64,000 nt of DNA from Jatrophihabitans sp. (GCA_036399055.1 DASWNX010000020.1:54857-118856); one strand, 5' to 3'; counted from the first letter of the stretch, positions 20,257 to 30,617 are shown. Notes: generated by a model from the sequence alone, not told the origin. Program-made: numbers and translations.

Positions 20257-22866
20257 ATGCCCAGCCTGACCCGCGTCGAAGCCGCTGAGCGCGCCGCACT
20301 GCTTACTGTCCGTAGCTACCGGATCGCGCTGGATCTGACCGACGCCGGCCCGGAGTTCAGCTCGGACACCACCATCGAGTTCCAGGCGGCGGACACGGCG
20401 GCCAGCACCTTCCTGGACCTGCGCGCGTCGCGGGTGCTGTCGGTGCTGCTCAACGACGAGCCCCTGGATCCGGCCGGCCTCGTCGACGGCCGGCTGCCGC
20501 TCACCGGCCTGCGGCCGGAGAACACGCTGCGGGTGCGGGCCCGCATGGCCTACTCGACCGACGGCGAGGGCATGCACCGCCACGTCGACCCGGCCGACGG
20601 CCAGACCTACCTGTACGCGATGTCCTTCCTGGACGCCGCGCCGCGCTGGTTCGCCTGCTTCGACCAGCCCGACCTAAAGGCCGGCTTCGACCTCGAGGTC
20701 CGCTGCCCGCCCGAGTGGACGGTGATCGGCAACGGCGCGGCGACCCGATCCGAGCCCGGTCACTGGCGGCTGGCGAGCACCCGGCCGCTGGCGACCTACT
20801 TCGTCACCCTGGTCGCCGGTCCCTACGCCTCGATCACCACCGAGCACGACGGCATCGCTGTGGGGTTGCACGCCCGCGCGTCGCTGGCCCCGCACCTGCA
20901 GGCCGAGGCCGCTGACATCCTCGGGGTCACCACCGCGGCGCTGGACCGCTATCACGAGCTGTTCGGCATCCGGTACCCGTTCGGGGAGTACCACCAGGCC
21001 TTCGTGCCCGACTTCAACGCCGGCGCCATGGAGAACCCGGGCTGCGTCACCCTTCGCGACCAGTACATCTTCCGCTCCGCCGCCACCCGCGGTGAGCGCA
21101 GCGACCGGGCTTCGACCATCACCCACGAGATGGCGCACATGTGGTTCGGCGATCTGGTCACCATGCGCTGGTGGGATGACCTCTGGCTCAACGAGTCCTT
21201 CGCCGAGTACATGGGCTACCGGGTGTGCGCGGAGATGACCGGCGAGCAGAGCGGCCTGGCAGAGCTGGCCTGGATCGATTTCGGCCTGCACCGCAAGGAC
21301 TGGGGCCGAATCGCCGACCAGGCGCCCTCGACTCACCCGGTGGCCGGCAACGGCTCCTCCGACGCCGCCGCCGCGCTGACCGACTTCGACGGCATCTCCT
21401 ACGCCAAGGGCGCCTCGGTGCTCAAGCAGCTGGCTGCCCACCTCGGCGACGAGGTCTTCTTCGCGGGCCTGCGCCTGCACTTCCAGCGGCACCAGTTCGG
21501 CAACGCCGAGTTCGCCGACCTGATCGCGGCCTGGACCGATGCCGGCGCGGTGGACCTGGGCAGCTGGGCCCAGCGCTGGCTGCGGACCAGCGGGCTGGAC
21601 ACCTTGACCGCCGAGCAGCGCCCCGCCGGCGAGGACGGTCCGACCGCCGAGCAGCGCCCGGACGGCGAGGACGGCCCGGCGGCCGGCGAGGTGTGGCTCA
21701 GCCGTAGCTCACCGGACGGCTCGCAGCGTCCGCACACCGTGCGGGTGACCGGCTTCGACGCCCAGGCCCGGCCACGGCTGGACGAGCAGGTCACCCTGCA
21801 CTCCGACGCCGTCCGGGTGGGCGCCTGCGACAGCGGCCCGCTGCGGCTGGTGGTGGCCGACAGCGCCGACGACAGCTGGGCCAAGATCCGGTTCGGCTCG
21901 GCCGGCTGGCAGCCGGTCGCCGAGCTGCTCCCCCGGATCGCCGCGGCGCCGACCAGGGTGGTGCTCTACAACGCCATCCGCGACGCCGTGCGCGACGCCG
22001 AGCTCGACCCGGCGCGGGCGCTGGACATGGTGCTGGCGGCGGTGGCCCAGGAGCCGGTGGAGCTGGTGGCCGCCGAGCTGCTGGAGTTCGCCACCGACGA
22101 GCTGGCGGGCAGCTACGCCAGGCCCGCGGACCGGCCGGTCCGCCGGGCCCGGGTGGCCGAGCTGGCAGGGCAGTTGCTGGCCGGCTCCGAGGCCGGCAGC
22201 GACGCGCAGCTGGCCGCCGGCCGGGCCGGCATCCACGCCAGCGACGACACCGCCTGGCTGCGCGCCTGGTGGGCCGGCCAGCGCCTCCCGGCGGGGCTGG
22301 TGATCGACGCCGAGCTCAGGTGGGCGCTGGTCACCCGGCTGGCTGCCCTGGGGGCGCTCTCGGCCGCCGACATCGACGCCGAGCTGGCCCGGGACGAGAG
22401 CGCCGCCGGGGTGCTGCACGCCGCCAAAGCCAGGGCGATGCGGCCCGACCCGGCCGCCAAGCAGGCAGCCTGGGCGTTGCTGACCGAGCCCAGCCGGCTG
22501 CCGGCCTCCGAGCTGTATTCCAGCGCCGCCGGCTTCTTCGAGCCAAGCCAGACGGAGCTGACCGCCGCTTACCTGCCCCGGTTCTTCACCGAGATGCCGG
22601 CCACCGCCGCGCACCGGCACGGCTGGGCGCTGGGCCGGGTCATCCTCACCGCATTCCCCGTGACCGCCGCCTCGCCGCGAGTGCTGGAGCTGGCCGAGGC
22701 CGCCCTGGCCAGCCAGTCGCTCGATCCGGCGGTCCGCCGCGCCTTCGTCGACGGCGCCGACGCGCTGCGCCGGGCGGTGCGGTCACTGCGACGTTATGGC
22801 GGCTCCGACGAGACGGCAGGGCCTGGACAAGGCGGCCAAAACCCAACCGCTAGGGTCGGGCCATGA
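20257..22866 (+). CDS. pepN: Aminopeptidase N (M1 family zinc metallopeptidase)
   Basis: An 869-residue cytoplasmic M1 aminopeptidase removing N-terminal residues from peptides. It has the exopeptidase motif GAMEN at 256-260 and the zinc site HEMAHMWFGDLVTMRWWDDL with H290, E291 and H294, completed by E313 in NESFAEYM. A C-terminal ERAP1-like helical domain follows. Between catalytic and C-terminal parts there is a 36-bp in-frame duplication (21607-21678) giving TAEQRPAGEDGP and TAEQRPDGEDGP, which lengthens a surface linker. ATG 20257 has GAGGTAG upstream. Its TGA overlaps the VOC gene start (ATGA). Confidence 0.95.
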   Translation: MPSLTRVEAAERAALLTVRSYRIALDLTDAGPEFSSDTTIEFQAADTAASTFLDLRASRVLSVLLNDEPLDPAGLVDGRLPLTGLRPENTLRVRARMAYSTDGEGMHRHVDPADGQTYLYAMSFLDAAPRWFACFDQPDLKAGFDLEVRCPPEWTVIGNGAATRSEPGHWRLASTRPLATYFVTLVAGPYASITTEHDGIAVGLHARASLAPHLQAEAADILGVTTAALDRYHELFGIRYPFGEYHQAFVPDFNAGAMENPGCVTLRDQYIFRSAATRGERSDRASTITHEMAHMWFGDLVTMRWWDDLWLNESFAEYMGYRVCAEMTGEQSGLAELAWIDFGLHRKDWGRIADQAPSTHPVAGNGSSDAAAALTDFDGISYAKGASVLKQLAAHLGDEVFFAGLRLHFQRHQFGNAEFADLIAAWTDAGAVDLGSWAQRWLRTSGLDTLTAEQRPAGEDGPTAEQRPDGEDGPAAGEVWLSRSSPDGSQRPHTVRVTGFDAQARPRLDEQVTLHSDAVRVGACDSGPLRLVVADSADDSWAKIRFGSAGWQPVAELLPRIAAAPTRVVLYNAIRDAVRDAELDPARALDMVLAAVAQEPVELVAAELLEFATDELAGSYARPADRPVRRARVAELAGQLLAGSEAGSDAQLAAGRAGIHASDDTAWLRAWWAGQRLPAGLVIDAELRWALVTRLAALGALSAADIDAELARDESAAGVLHAAKARAMRPDPAAKQAAWALLTEPSRLPASELYSSAAGFFEPSQTELTAAYLPRFFTEMPATAAHRHGWALGRVILTAFPVTAASPRVLELAEAALASQSLDPAVRRAFVDGADALRRAVRSLRRYGGSDETAGPGQGGQNPTARVGP

Positions 22867-23237
22867 CCGAGATGAGCGTCCGCGGCCTGACCATCGCCGT
22901 ACATGCCGGCAACCGGGACGAGGCGCTGGCCTTCTACTGCGCGTTGATCGGGCGCGACCCGGACCTGGGGCCCGACCCCGACTTCTACGAGTGGGAGATC
23001 TCCCCCGGCGCCTGGCTTCAGCTGGCCACCGGCCGCACCGACATCAGCCCGTCGTCGTTCCGGCTGCGGTTGCAGGTCGAGGACATCGAGGCCTCCGTGG
23101 GCGTGTTGCGCGCCAAGGGCTTCGAGCCCAGCGACGTCAAAGTGCTGCCGGGCCTGGTCGCCTTCTCCAACCTGACCGACCCGTGGGGCAACCCGCTCGG
23201 GGTGTACCAGGACCTCGGCGTCGTCGCCGGCCCCTGA
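22863..23237 (+). CDS. VOC (glyoxalase/bleomycin-resistance fold) protein
   Basis: A 124-residue single-domain protein of the vicinal oxygen chelate superfamily, with paired beta-alpha-beta modules (AVHAGNRDEALAFYCALIG and LQVEDIEASVGVLRAKGF) and the closing FSNLTDPWGNPLGVYQDL. Classical metal ligands are not fully evident, so it may bind a small molecule without catalysis. It is translationally coupled to pepN by a 4-bp overlap, but no functional link is obvious. The stop codon is inside the first of three tandem 13-bp repeats. Confidence 0.85.
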   Translation: MTEMSVRGLTIAVHAGNRDEALAFYCALIGRDPDLGPDPDFYEWEISPGAWLQLATGRTDISPSSFRLRLQVEDIEASVGVLRAKGFEPSDVKVLPGLVAFSNLTDPWGNPLGVYQDLGVVAGP

Positions 23238-23271
23238 GCCCGGCCCTTGAGCCCGGCCCTTAAGCCCGGCG
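23233..23271 (+). repeat. Three 13-bp tandem units over the VOC gene stop
   Basis: CCTGAGCCCGGCC, CTTGAGCCCGGCC and CTTAAGCCCGGCG follow one another at 23233, 23246 and 23259. The TGA of the first unit is the VOC stop codon. The unit probably arose by duplication of the stop region. Confidence 0.9.
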
Positions 23272-23291
23272 CCGCGATCGCGCCGGGGTCT

Positions 23292-23323
23292 AGCTAGTCC
23301 CGCCGGGCTGGCCGGGACTAGCT
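23292..23323. terminator. Bidirectional terminator hairpin between the VOC gene and kbl
   Basis: AGCTAGTCCCG (23292-23302) and CGGGACTAGCT (23313-23323) make a perfect 11-bp stem with a 10-base loop. It sits between convergent genes and includes the TAG stop codon of kbl (minus strand) in its right arm. No T-run follows in either direction. Confidence 0.85.
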
Positions 23324-24496
23324 GACAGCCGACCGTCCCGCGATGAAGGCCCGCACGCACGCCTCAATGTCTTCGGCCGAATGCGCCGCCGACAGCTGCA
23401 CCCGGATCCGCGCCTTGCCGACCGGCACCACCGGGTAGCTGAAGGCCACGACGTACACGCCCTCCTCGAGCATGGCGTCGGCGATCCGGGCCGCCAGCGC
23501 CGCATCGCCGAACATCACCGGGATGATCGGGTGCTTGCCGGGTAGCAGGTCAAAGCCCTCCTCGGTCATCCGGCGCCGGAAGAGCTCGGCGTTGCGGCGC
23601 AGCACCTCCCGCGGCGCGGGATCGTTCTGCAGCACGTCCAGGGCCGCCAGCGCGCCGGCGATCATCGGTGGGGCGACGCTGTTGGAGAACAGGTAGGGCC
23701 GCGAGCGCTGCCGCAGCAACGCCACGATCTCGGCGTGCGCGCTGACGTAGCCGCCGGAACCTCCGCCCAGGGCCTTGCCGAAGGTGCCGGTCAGGATGTC
23801 GACCCGGTCCATCACGCCGGCCAGCTCCGGGGTGCCGCGACCGCCCTCACCGAGGAAGCCGACGGCGTGGGAGTCATCGACCATCACCAGCGCGTCGTAG
23901 CGCTCAGCCAGGTCGCAGATGTCGGCCAGCGGCGCCAGGTAGCCGTCCATCGAGAACACCCCGTCGGTGACGATGATCCGCTGCCGGGCATCGGATGCCG
24001 CCTCGAGCTGGGCCTGCAGGTCGGCCATGTCGCGGTTGCGGTAGCGCAGCCGGCGGGCCTTGCACAGCCGGATGCCGTCGATCAACGAGGCGTGGTTCAG
24101 CTCGTCGGAGATGATCGCGTCCTCAGCGCCGAACAGCGTCTCGAAAACCCCGCCGTTGGCGTCGAAGCAGGACGAGTACAGGATGGTGGCCTCGGCGCCC
24201 AGGAACTGCGACATCCGCTCCTCCAGCGCCACGTGCAGCGTCTGGGTGCCGCAGATGAACCGGACGCTGGCCAGACCGAACCCCCAGTCGGTGAGCGCCT
24301 GCCGGGCGGCGGCCAGCACGTCGGGGTGATCGGCCAGGCCGAGGTAGTTGTTGGCGCAGAAGTTGAGCACCGGCCGCCCGCCCGCCACGATGTTGGCCGA
24401 CTGCGCCGAGGCGATCTGGCGCTCCTTCTTCAGCAGCCCCGCCGAGGTGATCTCGGCCAGCTCCGAACTCATCCGCTCCCGCATCACGCCGTACAC
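23318..24496 (-). CDS. kbl: Glycine C-acetyltransferase (2-amino-3-ketobutyrate CoA ligase)
   Basis: A 392-residue PLP enzyme of the alpha-oxoamine synthase family. The Schiff-base lysine is K241 in GTFGKALGG, and [18 protein letters not shown] and [11 protein letters not shown] are the other family motifs. It cleaves 2-amino-3-ketobutyrate with CoA to glycine and acetyl-CoA, the second step of threonine catabolism. The upstream gene tdh makes this unstable substrate, and the pair is separated by 27 bp, which fixes the assignment over the related BioF and HemA. GTG 24496 follows GGAGCTGAC. Confidence 0.95.
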   Translation of the reverse strand: MYGVMRERMSSELAEITSAGLLKKERQIASAQSANIVAGGRPVLNFCANNYLGLADHPDVLAAARQALTDWGFGLASVRFICGTQTLHVALEERMSQFLGAEATILYSSCFDANGGVFETLFGAEDAIISDELNHASLIDGIRLCKARRLRYRNRDMADLQAQLEAASDARQRIIVTDGVFSMDGYLAPLADICDLAERYDALVMVDDSHAVGFLGEGGRGTPELAGVMDRVDILTGTFGKALGGGSGGYVSAHAEIVALLRQRSRPYLFSNSVAPPMIAGALAALDVLQNDPAPREVLRRNAELFRRRMTEEGFDLLPGKHPIIPVMFGDAALAARIADAMLEEGVYVVAFSYPVVPVGKARIRVQLSAAHSAEDIEACVRAFIAGRSAVS

Positions 24497-24523
24497 GTCA
24501 GCTCCTGCCCATATTCAGCGACC

Positions 24524-25567
24524 TCACACCGTCGACCAGTCGAGGACTACCTTGCCACCGCTGCCCGAACGCGCCCGGGCGAACCCCTCGGCCCAGTCCT
24601 CGGCAGCGTAGCGGTCGGTCACCACCGCGGTGACAGCCCGCTTGAGCTCGGCCCCGGACTGCAGCATGGCGCTCATGGCGTACCAGGTCTCGAACATCTC
24701 GCGGCCGTAGATCCCCTTGACCGTGATCATGTGGGTGACCACCTTGCCCCAGTCCACGATGATCGGCTGGCTGGGCAGGCCCAGCATCGCGATCCGGCCG
24801 CCGTGGTTCATGTTGGAGATCATCTCCGGCAGCGCGCCCGGGTGGCCCGACATCTCCAGGCCGACGTCGAAGCCCTCTCGCATGCCCAGCGCCTGCTGGG
24901 CCTCGCTGATGGCGCTGACGCCGACGTTGAGCGCAAGGTCCACGCCCAGCTTGCGGGCCAGCTCCAGGCGCGGCTCGCTGACGTCGGTGATCACCACGTA
25001 GCGCGCCCCGACGTGCCGGGCGACCGCCGCGGCCATCAGCCCGATCGGCCCGGCGCCGGTGATCAGCACGTCCTCGCCGACCAGGGGAAAGCTGAGCGCG
25101 GTGTGCACCGCATTGCCCAACGGGTCGAAGACCGCCCCCAGGTCGGGCTCGATGTCCTCCTGATGCACCCAGACGTTGCTCTCCGGGATCACGACGTACT
25201 CGGCGAACGCGCCGTCACGGTGCACGCCGACGCTCAGCGTGTGGATGCACAGGTGCCGGCGGCCGGCCCGGCAATTGCGGCAGGCGCCGCAGACGATGTG
25301 CCCCTCACCGGACACCCGGTCACCGACCTCGACGCCACGGACCGCCGTCCCGACCTCGACCACCTCGCCGTAGAACTCGTGACCGGGGATCAGCGGCGTC
25401 TTGATCTCACTCTGCGCCCAGGCGTCCCAGGACTCGATGTGCAGGTCGGTGCCGCACAGCCCGGTTCGCAGCACCCGCACCTTCACCTCGGCCGCCGAGG
25501 GCTCAGGCTCGGGCCGCTCGACGAACTCGAATCCAGGCTGGGCTGCCGACTTGAACAACGCCTTCAC
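24524..25567 (-). CDS. tdh: L-threonine 3-dehydrogenase
   Basis: A 347-residue zinc-containing medium-chain dehydrogenase that oxidises L-threonine to 2-amino-3-ketobutyrate with NAD. The catalytic zinc site is C38 with T40 and H43 in [11 protein letters not shown] and the downstream [13 protein letters not shown]. The structural zinc cysteines are in [15 protein letters not shown]. The Rossmann motif is [21 protein letters not shown] 25567 is preceded by GAGGAG at good spacing. It forms an operon with kbl, converting threonine to glycine and acetyl-CoA. Confidence 0.95.
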   Translation of the reverse strand: MKALFKSAAQPGFEFVERPEPEPSAAEVKVRVLRTGLCGTDLHIESWDAWAQSEIKTPLIPGHEFYGEVVEVGTAVRGVEVGDRVSGEGHIVCGACRNCRAGRRHLCIHTLSVGVHRDGAFAEYVVIPESNVWVHQEDIEPDLGAVFDPLGNAVHTALSFPLVGEDVLITGAGPIGLMAAAVARHVGARYVVITDVSEPRLELARKLGVDLALNVGVSAISEAQQALGMREGFDVGLEMSGHPGALPEMISNMNHGGRIAMLGLPSQPIIVDWGKVVTHMITVKGIYGREMFETWYAMSAMLQSGAELKRAVTAVVTDRYAAEDWAEGFARARSGSGGKVVLDWSTV

Positions 25568-25713
25568 CGCACCGCTCCTCGCACTGTGTCGCTCTCATCG
25601 CCGATCCCGTGTGCCGGGAGCTTGCCAGATATCGGGCCGGCACGGGCGACCGCGGCTGCTCCAGTGGCGTGTCCGCCACTCGCCGGCGCGAGCCGAGGCG
25701 GGCCACCGGGGTC

Positions 25714-25788
25714 CTCAGCCCGCCAGGGCGGCCCGCCCGCCCGAGACTTCGTCTCAACCCGCCAAAGCGTTCTCAGCCCAGCAGGGCG
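25714..25788. repeat. Degenerate repeat covering the ftsY stop
   Basis: Three related 17-bp segments, CTCAGCCCGCCAGGGCG (25714), CTCAACCCGCCAAAGCG (25753) and CTCAGCCCAGCAGGGCG (25772), lie at the end of ftsY. The last contains the TGA stop (read on the minus strand) and the final LLG codons. The spacer from here to tdh otherwise holds no recognisable gene. Confidence 0.65.
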
Positions 25789-26942
25789 TCGACGAACTCG
25801 GCCGGGTTGAAGGGCGCCAGGTCGTCCACGCCCTCGCCAAGGCCGATCAGCTTGACCGGCACTCCCAGCTCGCGCTGCACGCTGATCACGATGCCGCCCT
25901 TGGCGGTGCCGTCGAGCTTGGTCAGCACCACGCCGGTCACGTCGGCGACCTCGGTGAACACCCGGGCCTGGGTGAGGCCGTTCTGCCCGGTGGTCGCGTC
26001 GAGCACCAGCAGCGTCTCGTTGATCGGGCCATGCTTCTCGACCACCCGCTTGAGCTTGCCGAGCTCGTCCATCAGCCCGACCTTGGTGTGCAGCCGGCCG
26101 GCGGTGTCGATCACCACGGCGTCCACTCCGGCCTGCTTGCCGGCCCGGACGGCCTCGAAGGCCACGCTGGCCGGGTCGCCGCCCTCGGGGCCGCGGACGG
26201 TCTCGGCGCCCACCCGGGCGCCCCAGGTCTGCAGCTGGTCGGCGGCCGCCGCCCGGAAGGTGTCGGCAGCGCCCAGCAGCACGGTGCGGCCGTCGGCCAC
26301 CAGCACCCGGGCCAGCTTGCCGCAGGTGGTGGTCTTGCCGGTGCCGTTCACACCCACCACCAGCACCACGGCCGGGCCCTCGCCGGTGCTGATCGTGTGC
26401 AGCGTCCGGTCCAGCTCCGGCTGCAGCGCGGTGACCAGCTCCTCGGCCAGCAAGGCCCGCAGCTCGGCCGGGTCCCGGGTTCCCAGCACCTGGGTGCGGG
26501 TGCGCAGCCGTTCCACGATCTCGGTGGTGGGCCGCACTCCGACGTCGGCGCTGAGCAACGCCTCCTCGACCTCTTCCCAGGCGTCCTCATCGAGCCGATC
26601 GCGGGCCAGCACGGCCAGCAGGCCGCGTCCCAGCACGTTCTGCGACCGGGCGAGCCGGGCCCGCAACCGCCGCATCCGGGTGGCAGTGGGCTCGGGGACG
26701 TCCAGCGCCGGGGCGGCCGGCGCCTCGGGCATGACCGTTGCCGAGTGCGGCTCGGGCGGGGCGGGCAGGGTGTCCACCGACCCGAGCGGCGGACCGGCCT
26801 GCGGCGGCGTGGTGGGCTGGCCCACCCGCGGCGGCGCGACCTGGCGACGGCGGCCCAACCGGCCGCGCGGCACCACCAGGCTCACGATCAGGCCGAGGGC
26901 GACAATGGCGATGGCAATGGCGATCAGCAGGAATTCGAGCAC
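25773..26942 (-). CDS. ftsY: SRP receptor FtsY
   Basis: A 389-residue SRP-receptor GTPase that docks ribosome-SRP complexes at the membrane. One hydrophobic segment (about 3-26) anchors the N-terminus, followed by a Pro-rich acidic linker (about 35-85), then the NG domain with P-loop GVNGTGKTTTCGKLAR, DTAGRL and TKLDGTAKGG. The N-terminal anchor replaces the large acidic A-domain of E. coli and is normal for actinobacteria. It lies 12 bp downstream of smc, a conserved pairing. Confidence 0.97.
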   Translation of the reverse strand: MLEFLLIAIAIAIVALGLIVSLVVPRGRLGRRRQVAPPRVGQPTTPPQAGPPLGSVDTLPAPPEPHSATVMPEAPAAPALDVPEPTATRMRRLRARLARSQNVLGRGLLAVLARDRLDEDAWEEVEEALLSADVGVRPTTEIVERLRTRTQVLGTRDPAELRALLAEELVTALQPELDRTLHTISTGEGPAVVLVVGVNGTGKTTTCGKLARVLVADGRTVLLGAADTFRAAAADQLQTWGARVGAETVRGPEGGDPASVAFEAVRAGKQAGVDAVVIDTAGRLHTKVGLMDELGKLKRVVEKHGPINETLLVLDATTGQNGLTQARVFTEVADVTGVVLTKLDGTAKGGIVISVQRELGVPVKLIGLGEGVDDLAPFNPAEFVDALLG

Positions 26943-26954
26943 CCTGACAGTCTC

Positions 26955-29900
26955 TCAGCCGGCTGGACCGACCACCGCCACGGGTTGCGCCGGCCTGGCG
27001 CCCTCGTCGACTCCACTCCCGGCCCGCTCGGGCTCCTCGGCCCCGTCACGCAACCGCTGGCTGATCACCTGGCTGATCCCATCACCGCGCATCGCGACTC
27101 CGTAGAGGGCGTCGGCGACCTCCATGGTGCGTTTCTGGTGAGTGATCACGATCAGCTGGCTGCTGGCCCGCAGCTCACCGATCAGGCCCACCAACCGTCC
27201 GAGGTTGACGTCGTCCAAGGCGGCCTCGACCTCGTCCATGACGTAGAAGGGACTGGGCCGGGCGCGGAAGATCGCCACCAGCATCGCCACCGCCGTGAGC
27301 GAGCGCTCACCGCCGGACAGCAGCGACAACCGCTTGACCTTCTTGCCCGGTGGCCGGGCTTCGACCTCGATGCCGGTGCTGAGCATGTCCTCAGGCTCGG
27401 TCAGCACAAGCTTGCCCTCACCGCCGGGGAACAGCGTGGAGAAGACGATCTCGAACTCCCTGGCGACGTCGTGATAGGCGGCGGTGAACACCTCCAGGAT
27501 CCGGTCGTCGACCTCCCTGACGACGGTCAGCAGGTCCCGCCGGGTGTTCTTCAGGTCCTCCAGCTGGGTGGCCAGGAACTGATGGCGTTCCTCCAGCGCG
27601 GCGAACTCCTCCAGGGCCAGCGGGTTCACCTTGCCCAGCAGGGCCAGCTCACGCTCGGCGCGGGCGGCGCGCTTCTCGACCATCCGGCGGTCGAAGGGGC
27701 CGGGCTGGGGGCTGACCACCTCCTCGCCGCGCTCTGTGGCCAGCGACCACTCGGCCAACTCCTGCGCTGACGGCGGCACGGGCTGGTCGGCGCCGAAGTC
27801 GGCCAGCAGGGCGCTGGCCTCCACGCCGAACTCCTCGACCGCCCGGGTCTCCAGCTGCTCGATCCGCAACCGCTGCTCGGCGCGGGCCACCTCGTCACGG
27901 TGCACGGCGTCGGTGAGACGGGCCAGCTCGGCGCCGAGCTCACGGGCCGCCGCGCGCGCCGCCTTCAGAGCGGCCTCCCGCTCGGCCCGGGCGACCTGGA
28001 GGGCATCGCGCTGCTCAGCGGCCCGGCGCACCGCCCGCTCGAGCTCGGCGAGGGCGCGCGCGGCGGCCGCCTCGACCGCCGCGGCGATCCGGGCGCCCCG
28101 GGCCCGAGCCAGCCTCGCGGCCTCCTGACGGGCCCGGGCCTGCCGCTCGGCTTGGGCTGAGCGAAGCAACTGCTCAGCTCGTCCGGCCAGCGCGCGCACC
28201 CGCTCCTCCTGGGTCCGCACGCTCAGCCGAGCATCCATCTCAGCCTGCCGGGCGGCGGCGACCCGGGCGGCCCGGGCGTCGCGCTCCTCGACCGGCGGCT
28301 CCTGCTCGGTCGGCTCGGCCTCGGCCATCCGCAGCCGTTCCTCCAGCTCCACCAGGCCGGCCAGGTCAGCGTCCCGGGCCTGCTCGGCGGCGTGCCTGGC
28401 CAGGTCCAGCCGCTCAGCCTCACCGGTGGCCGAACGTTCGGCCTGGGCCAGCTGCGCCAACCGCTCGGCCACCGCGTTCAACCGGGCGTCGGACTCGTTC
28501 AGCGCTGTCAAAGTGCCTTCGACCTCTGCCTGCAAGCCAGCGGTGACTGCCCGCAGCCGGCTGAGCTCGGCCTCCAACCGGTCGAAGGCGCCGGCCGCCT
28601 CCGTGGCCCGCAGGTCCGCCTCGTCCACCGCGGCCTGCACCTCCAGGGCGCTGGGCGAGGACGAGGACCCGCCAGCTGCCCAGTCGCGGCCCAGCACGTC
28701 GCCTGAACGGGTGACTGCCCGGACCCCGCCGTGCTCGGCGACCAGTCGCTCGGCGGCGTCCAGATCGGGCACCACGGCCACCTGCGCCAGCGCTGTCTCC
28801 ACAGCGGCTCGCAGCGAGGGCGGGCAGTCGATGACCTCGACCGCCCAGCGCGCCTCGGCCGGCAGCTCAGGCCAACCGGAGCGCTCTGGCCGGTCAGCGC
28901 CCCCGCCCACCACCAGCCCGGCACGGCCGGCGTCGGCGCTCTTGAGCAGCTGCAGGGCCGCGCGAGCCTCGGCCGTCGAGCTGACCGCCACCGCGTCGGC
29001 GAGCGCGCCCAGCGCGGCGGTCAGGGCGGCCTCGTAGCCGGGCTCGACGCTCAGCAGCGCCGCGATCGAGCCGAGCAGGCCCGGCAGCTGCGAGCCGGCC
29101 GCCAGCAGCGCGCCCGCGCCGTCCTTGCGGGTCAGCCCCATGGCCAGCGCCTCGCGGCGGGCGGTCCAGGTGGAGCGCTCACGCTCGGCAGTGCGATGGG
29201 CCTCGGTGAGCTGCCGCAGCTGCTCGGCTGCCTCAGCATGGCGAGCCAGCGCCGCCTCGTGCCGGCTGTCCAGGTCCAGCTCGCCCTGGTCCAGGGCGCC
29301 GACCTCGCCATGGGCGGTCTCGAGTTCGGAGCGGGCAGCCGCCGCCCGCTCTCGGGCCTGGCTCGCGGCCGCCGCGATCCGGGCAATCTCGTCTCCACCG
29401 GCAGAGGCGCGGCTGCGCAAGGCGTTGACCTGACCGGCCAACTTGGCCAGCCCCTCTCGCCGGTCAGCGACCGCCCTGGCCGCGGCCAGCACCGCCCGCT
29501 CGGCGTCGGCCAGCTCACGCTCGTCCTGCTGCCGTTGGGCCACCGCGTCCTGCAGCACCTGCCGGGCAGTCTCCAGTTCAGCGGTCAGCGCCTGCTCGGC
29601 GGCCCGGACGCCCGCCGCCTCGCGCTCAGACTCCTCGGGGTCGCGACCCAGACGTTCCTGCTCGGCGAACTCCGACAGGTGCCGCAACCGTTGCGCAGCC
29701 AGCCGCTGGGTTCCCTGAAAACGCTCCGACAGCGCCGACAGCCCGAAGAAGACGTCCTGGGCCGCGGCGGCGGCAGGCGCGTCGCCGGCCAGCGCTGCCT
29801 CGAGCTCGGCCTCGGCGGCGGTGGCCTCGGTCAGCGCCTGCTCCACCTCGGCCCGGCGCTGCCGGACGGCGGTCTCGTCGGCGACGTCTGCCTCCAGGCT

Positions 29901-30617
29901 GTCGCGCAGGGCGCTCAGGTCATCGGCCAGCAGCCGCAGCCGGGCGTCGCGCAGTTCGGCCTGCACCCCGGCCGCTCGGCGGGCGATCTCGGCCTGCTTG
30001 CCCAGCGGCTTGAGCTGGCGGCGCAACTCCCCGGTCAGGTCGGTGAGCCGGGTCAGGTTGGCCTGCATGGCATCGAGCTTGCGAAGCGCCTTCTCCTTGC
30101 GCTTGCGGTGCTTGAGCACCCCGGCGGCCTCTTCGATGAAGCCACGCCGGTCCTCCGGGCGTGCCGAGAGGATGGAGTCCAGCTGGCCCTGGCCGACGAT
30201 GACGTGCATCTCGCGACCGATTCCGGAGTCCGAGAGCAGCTCCTGGATGTCGAGAAGCCGAGCCCCCTCGCCGTTGATCTCGTACTCGCTTGCGCCGTCG
30301 CGGAACATCCGGCGGGTGATCGAGACCTCGGCGTACTCGATCGGCAGCGCGCCGTCGGTGTTGTCGATGGTGAGCGTCACCTCGGCACGGCCCAGGGGCG
30401 GCCGGCCGGACGTGCCGGCGAAGATGACGTCCTCCATCTTGCCGCCACGCAACGCCTTGGCGCCCTGCTCCCCCAGCACCCAGGCGATGGCGTCGACGAC
30501 GTTGGACTTGCCCGAGCCGTTGGGGCCGACCACGGCGGTGATGCCTGGTTCGAACCGCAGGGTGGTGGCCGAGGCGAAGGACTTGAAGCCCTTCAAGGTC
30601 AGCGACTTGAGATGCAC
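26955..30617 (-). CDS. smc: Chromosome segregation ATPase SMC
   Basis: A 1220-residue SMC protein. The N-terminal ATPase half has Walker A GPNGSGKSNVVDAI near residues 32-45. Two long coiled coils rich in Ala, Glu and Arg flank a hinge at about 500-670. The C-terminal half has the ABC signature LLSGGERSLTAVAML and Walker B FYVMDEVEAALDD. SMC dimers with ScpAB load on chromosomes and compact and separate replicated origins. About 30 residues beyond the family's usual C-terminus are Pro/Ala/Gly-rich. The start is ATG 30617. Confidence 0.97.
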   Translation of the reverse strand: MHLKSLTLKGFKSFASATTLRFEPGITAVVGPNGSGKSNVVDAIAWVLGEQGAKALRGGKMEDVIFAGTSGRPPLGRAEVTLTIDNTDGALPIEYAEVSITRRMFRDGASEYEINGEGARLLDIQELLSDSGIGREMHVIVGQGQLDSILSARPEDRRGFIEEAAGVLKHRKRKEKALRKLDAMQANLTRLTDLTGELRRQLKPLGKQAEIARRAAGVQAELRDARLRLLADDLSALRDSLEADVADETAVRQRRAEVEQALTEATAAEAELEAALAGDAPAAAAAQDVFFGLSALSERFQGTQRLAAQRLRHLSEFAEQERLGRDPEESEREAAGVRAAEQALTAELETARQVLQDAVAQRQQDERELADAERAVLAAARAVADRREGLAKLAGQVNALRSRASAGGDEIARIAAAASQARERAAAARSELETAHGEVGALDQGELDLDSRHEAALARHAEAAEQLRQLTEAHRTAERERSTWTARREALAMGLTRKDGAGALLAAGSQLPGLLGSIAALLSVEPGYEAALTAALGALADAVAVSSTAEARAALQLLKSADAGRAGLVVGGGADRPERSGWPELPAEARWAVEVIDCPPSLRAAVETALAQVAVVPDLDAAERLVAEHGGVRAVTRSGDVLGRDWAAGGSSSSPSALEVQAAVDEADLRATEAAGAFDRLEAELSRLRAVTAGLQAEVEGTLTALNESDARLNAVAERLAQLAQAERSATGEAERLDLARHAAEQARDADLAGLVELEERLRMAEAEPTEQEPPVEERDARAARVAAARQAEMDARLSVRTQEERVRALAGRAEQLLRSAQAERQARARQEAARLARARGARIAAAVEAAAARALAELERAVRRAAEQRDALQVARAEREAALKAARAAARELGAELARLTDAVHRDEVARAEQRLRIEQLETRAVEEFGVEASALLADFGADQPVPPSAQELAEWSLATERGEEVVSPQPGPFDRRMVEKRAARAERELALLGKVNPLALEEFAALEERHQFLATQLEDLKNTRRDLLTVVREVDDRILEVFTAAYHDVAREFEIVFSTLFPGGEGKLVLTEPEDMLSTGIEVEARPPGKKVKRLSLLSGGERSLTAVAMLVAIFRARPSPFYVMDEVEAALDDVNLGRLVGLIGELRASSQLIVITHQKRTMEVADALYGVAMRGDGISQVISQRLRDGAEEPERAGSGVDEGARPAQPVAVVGPAG

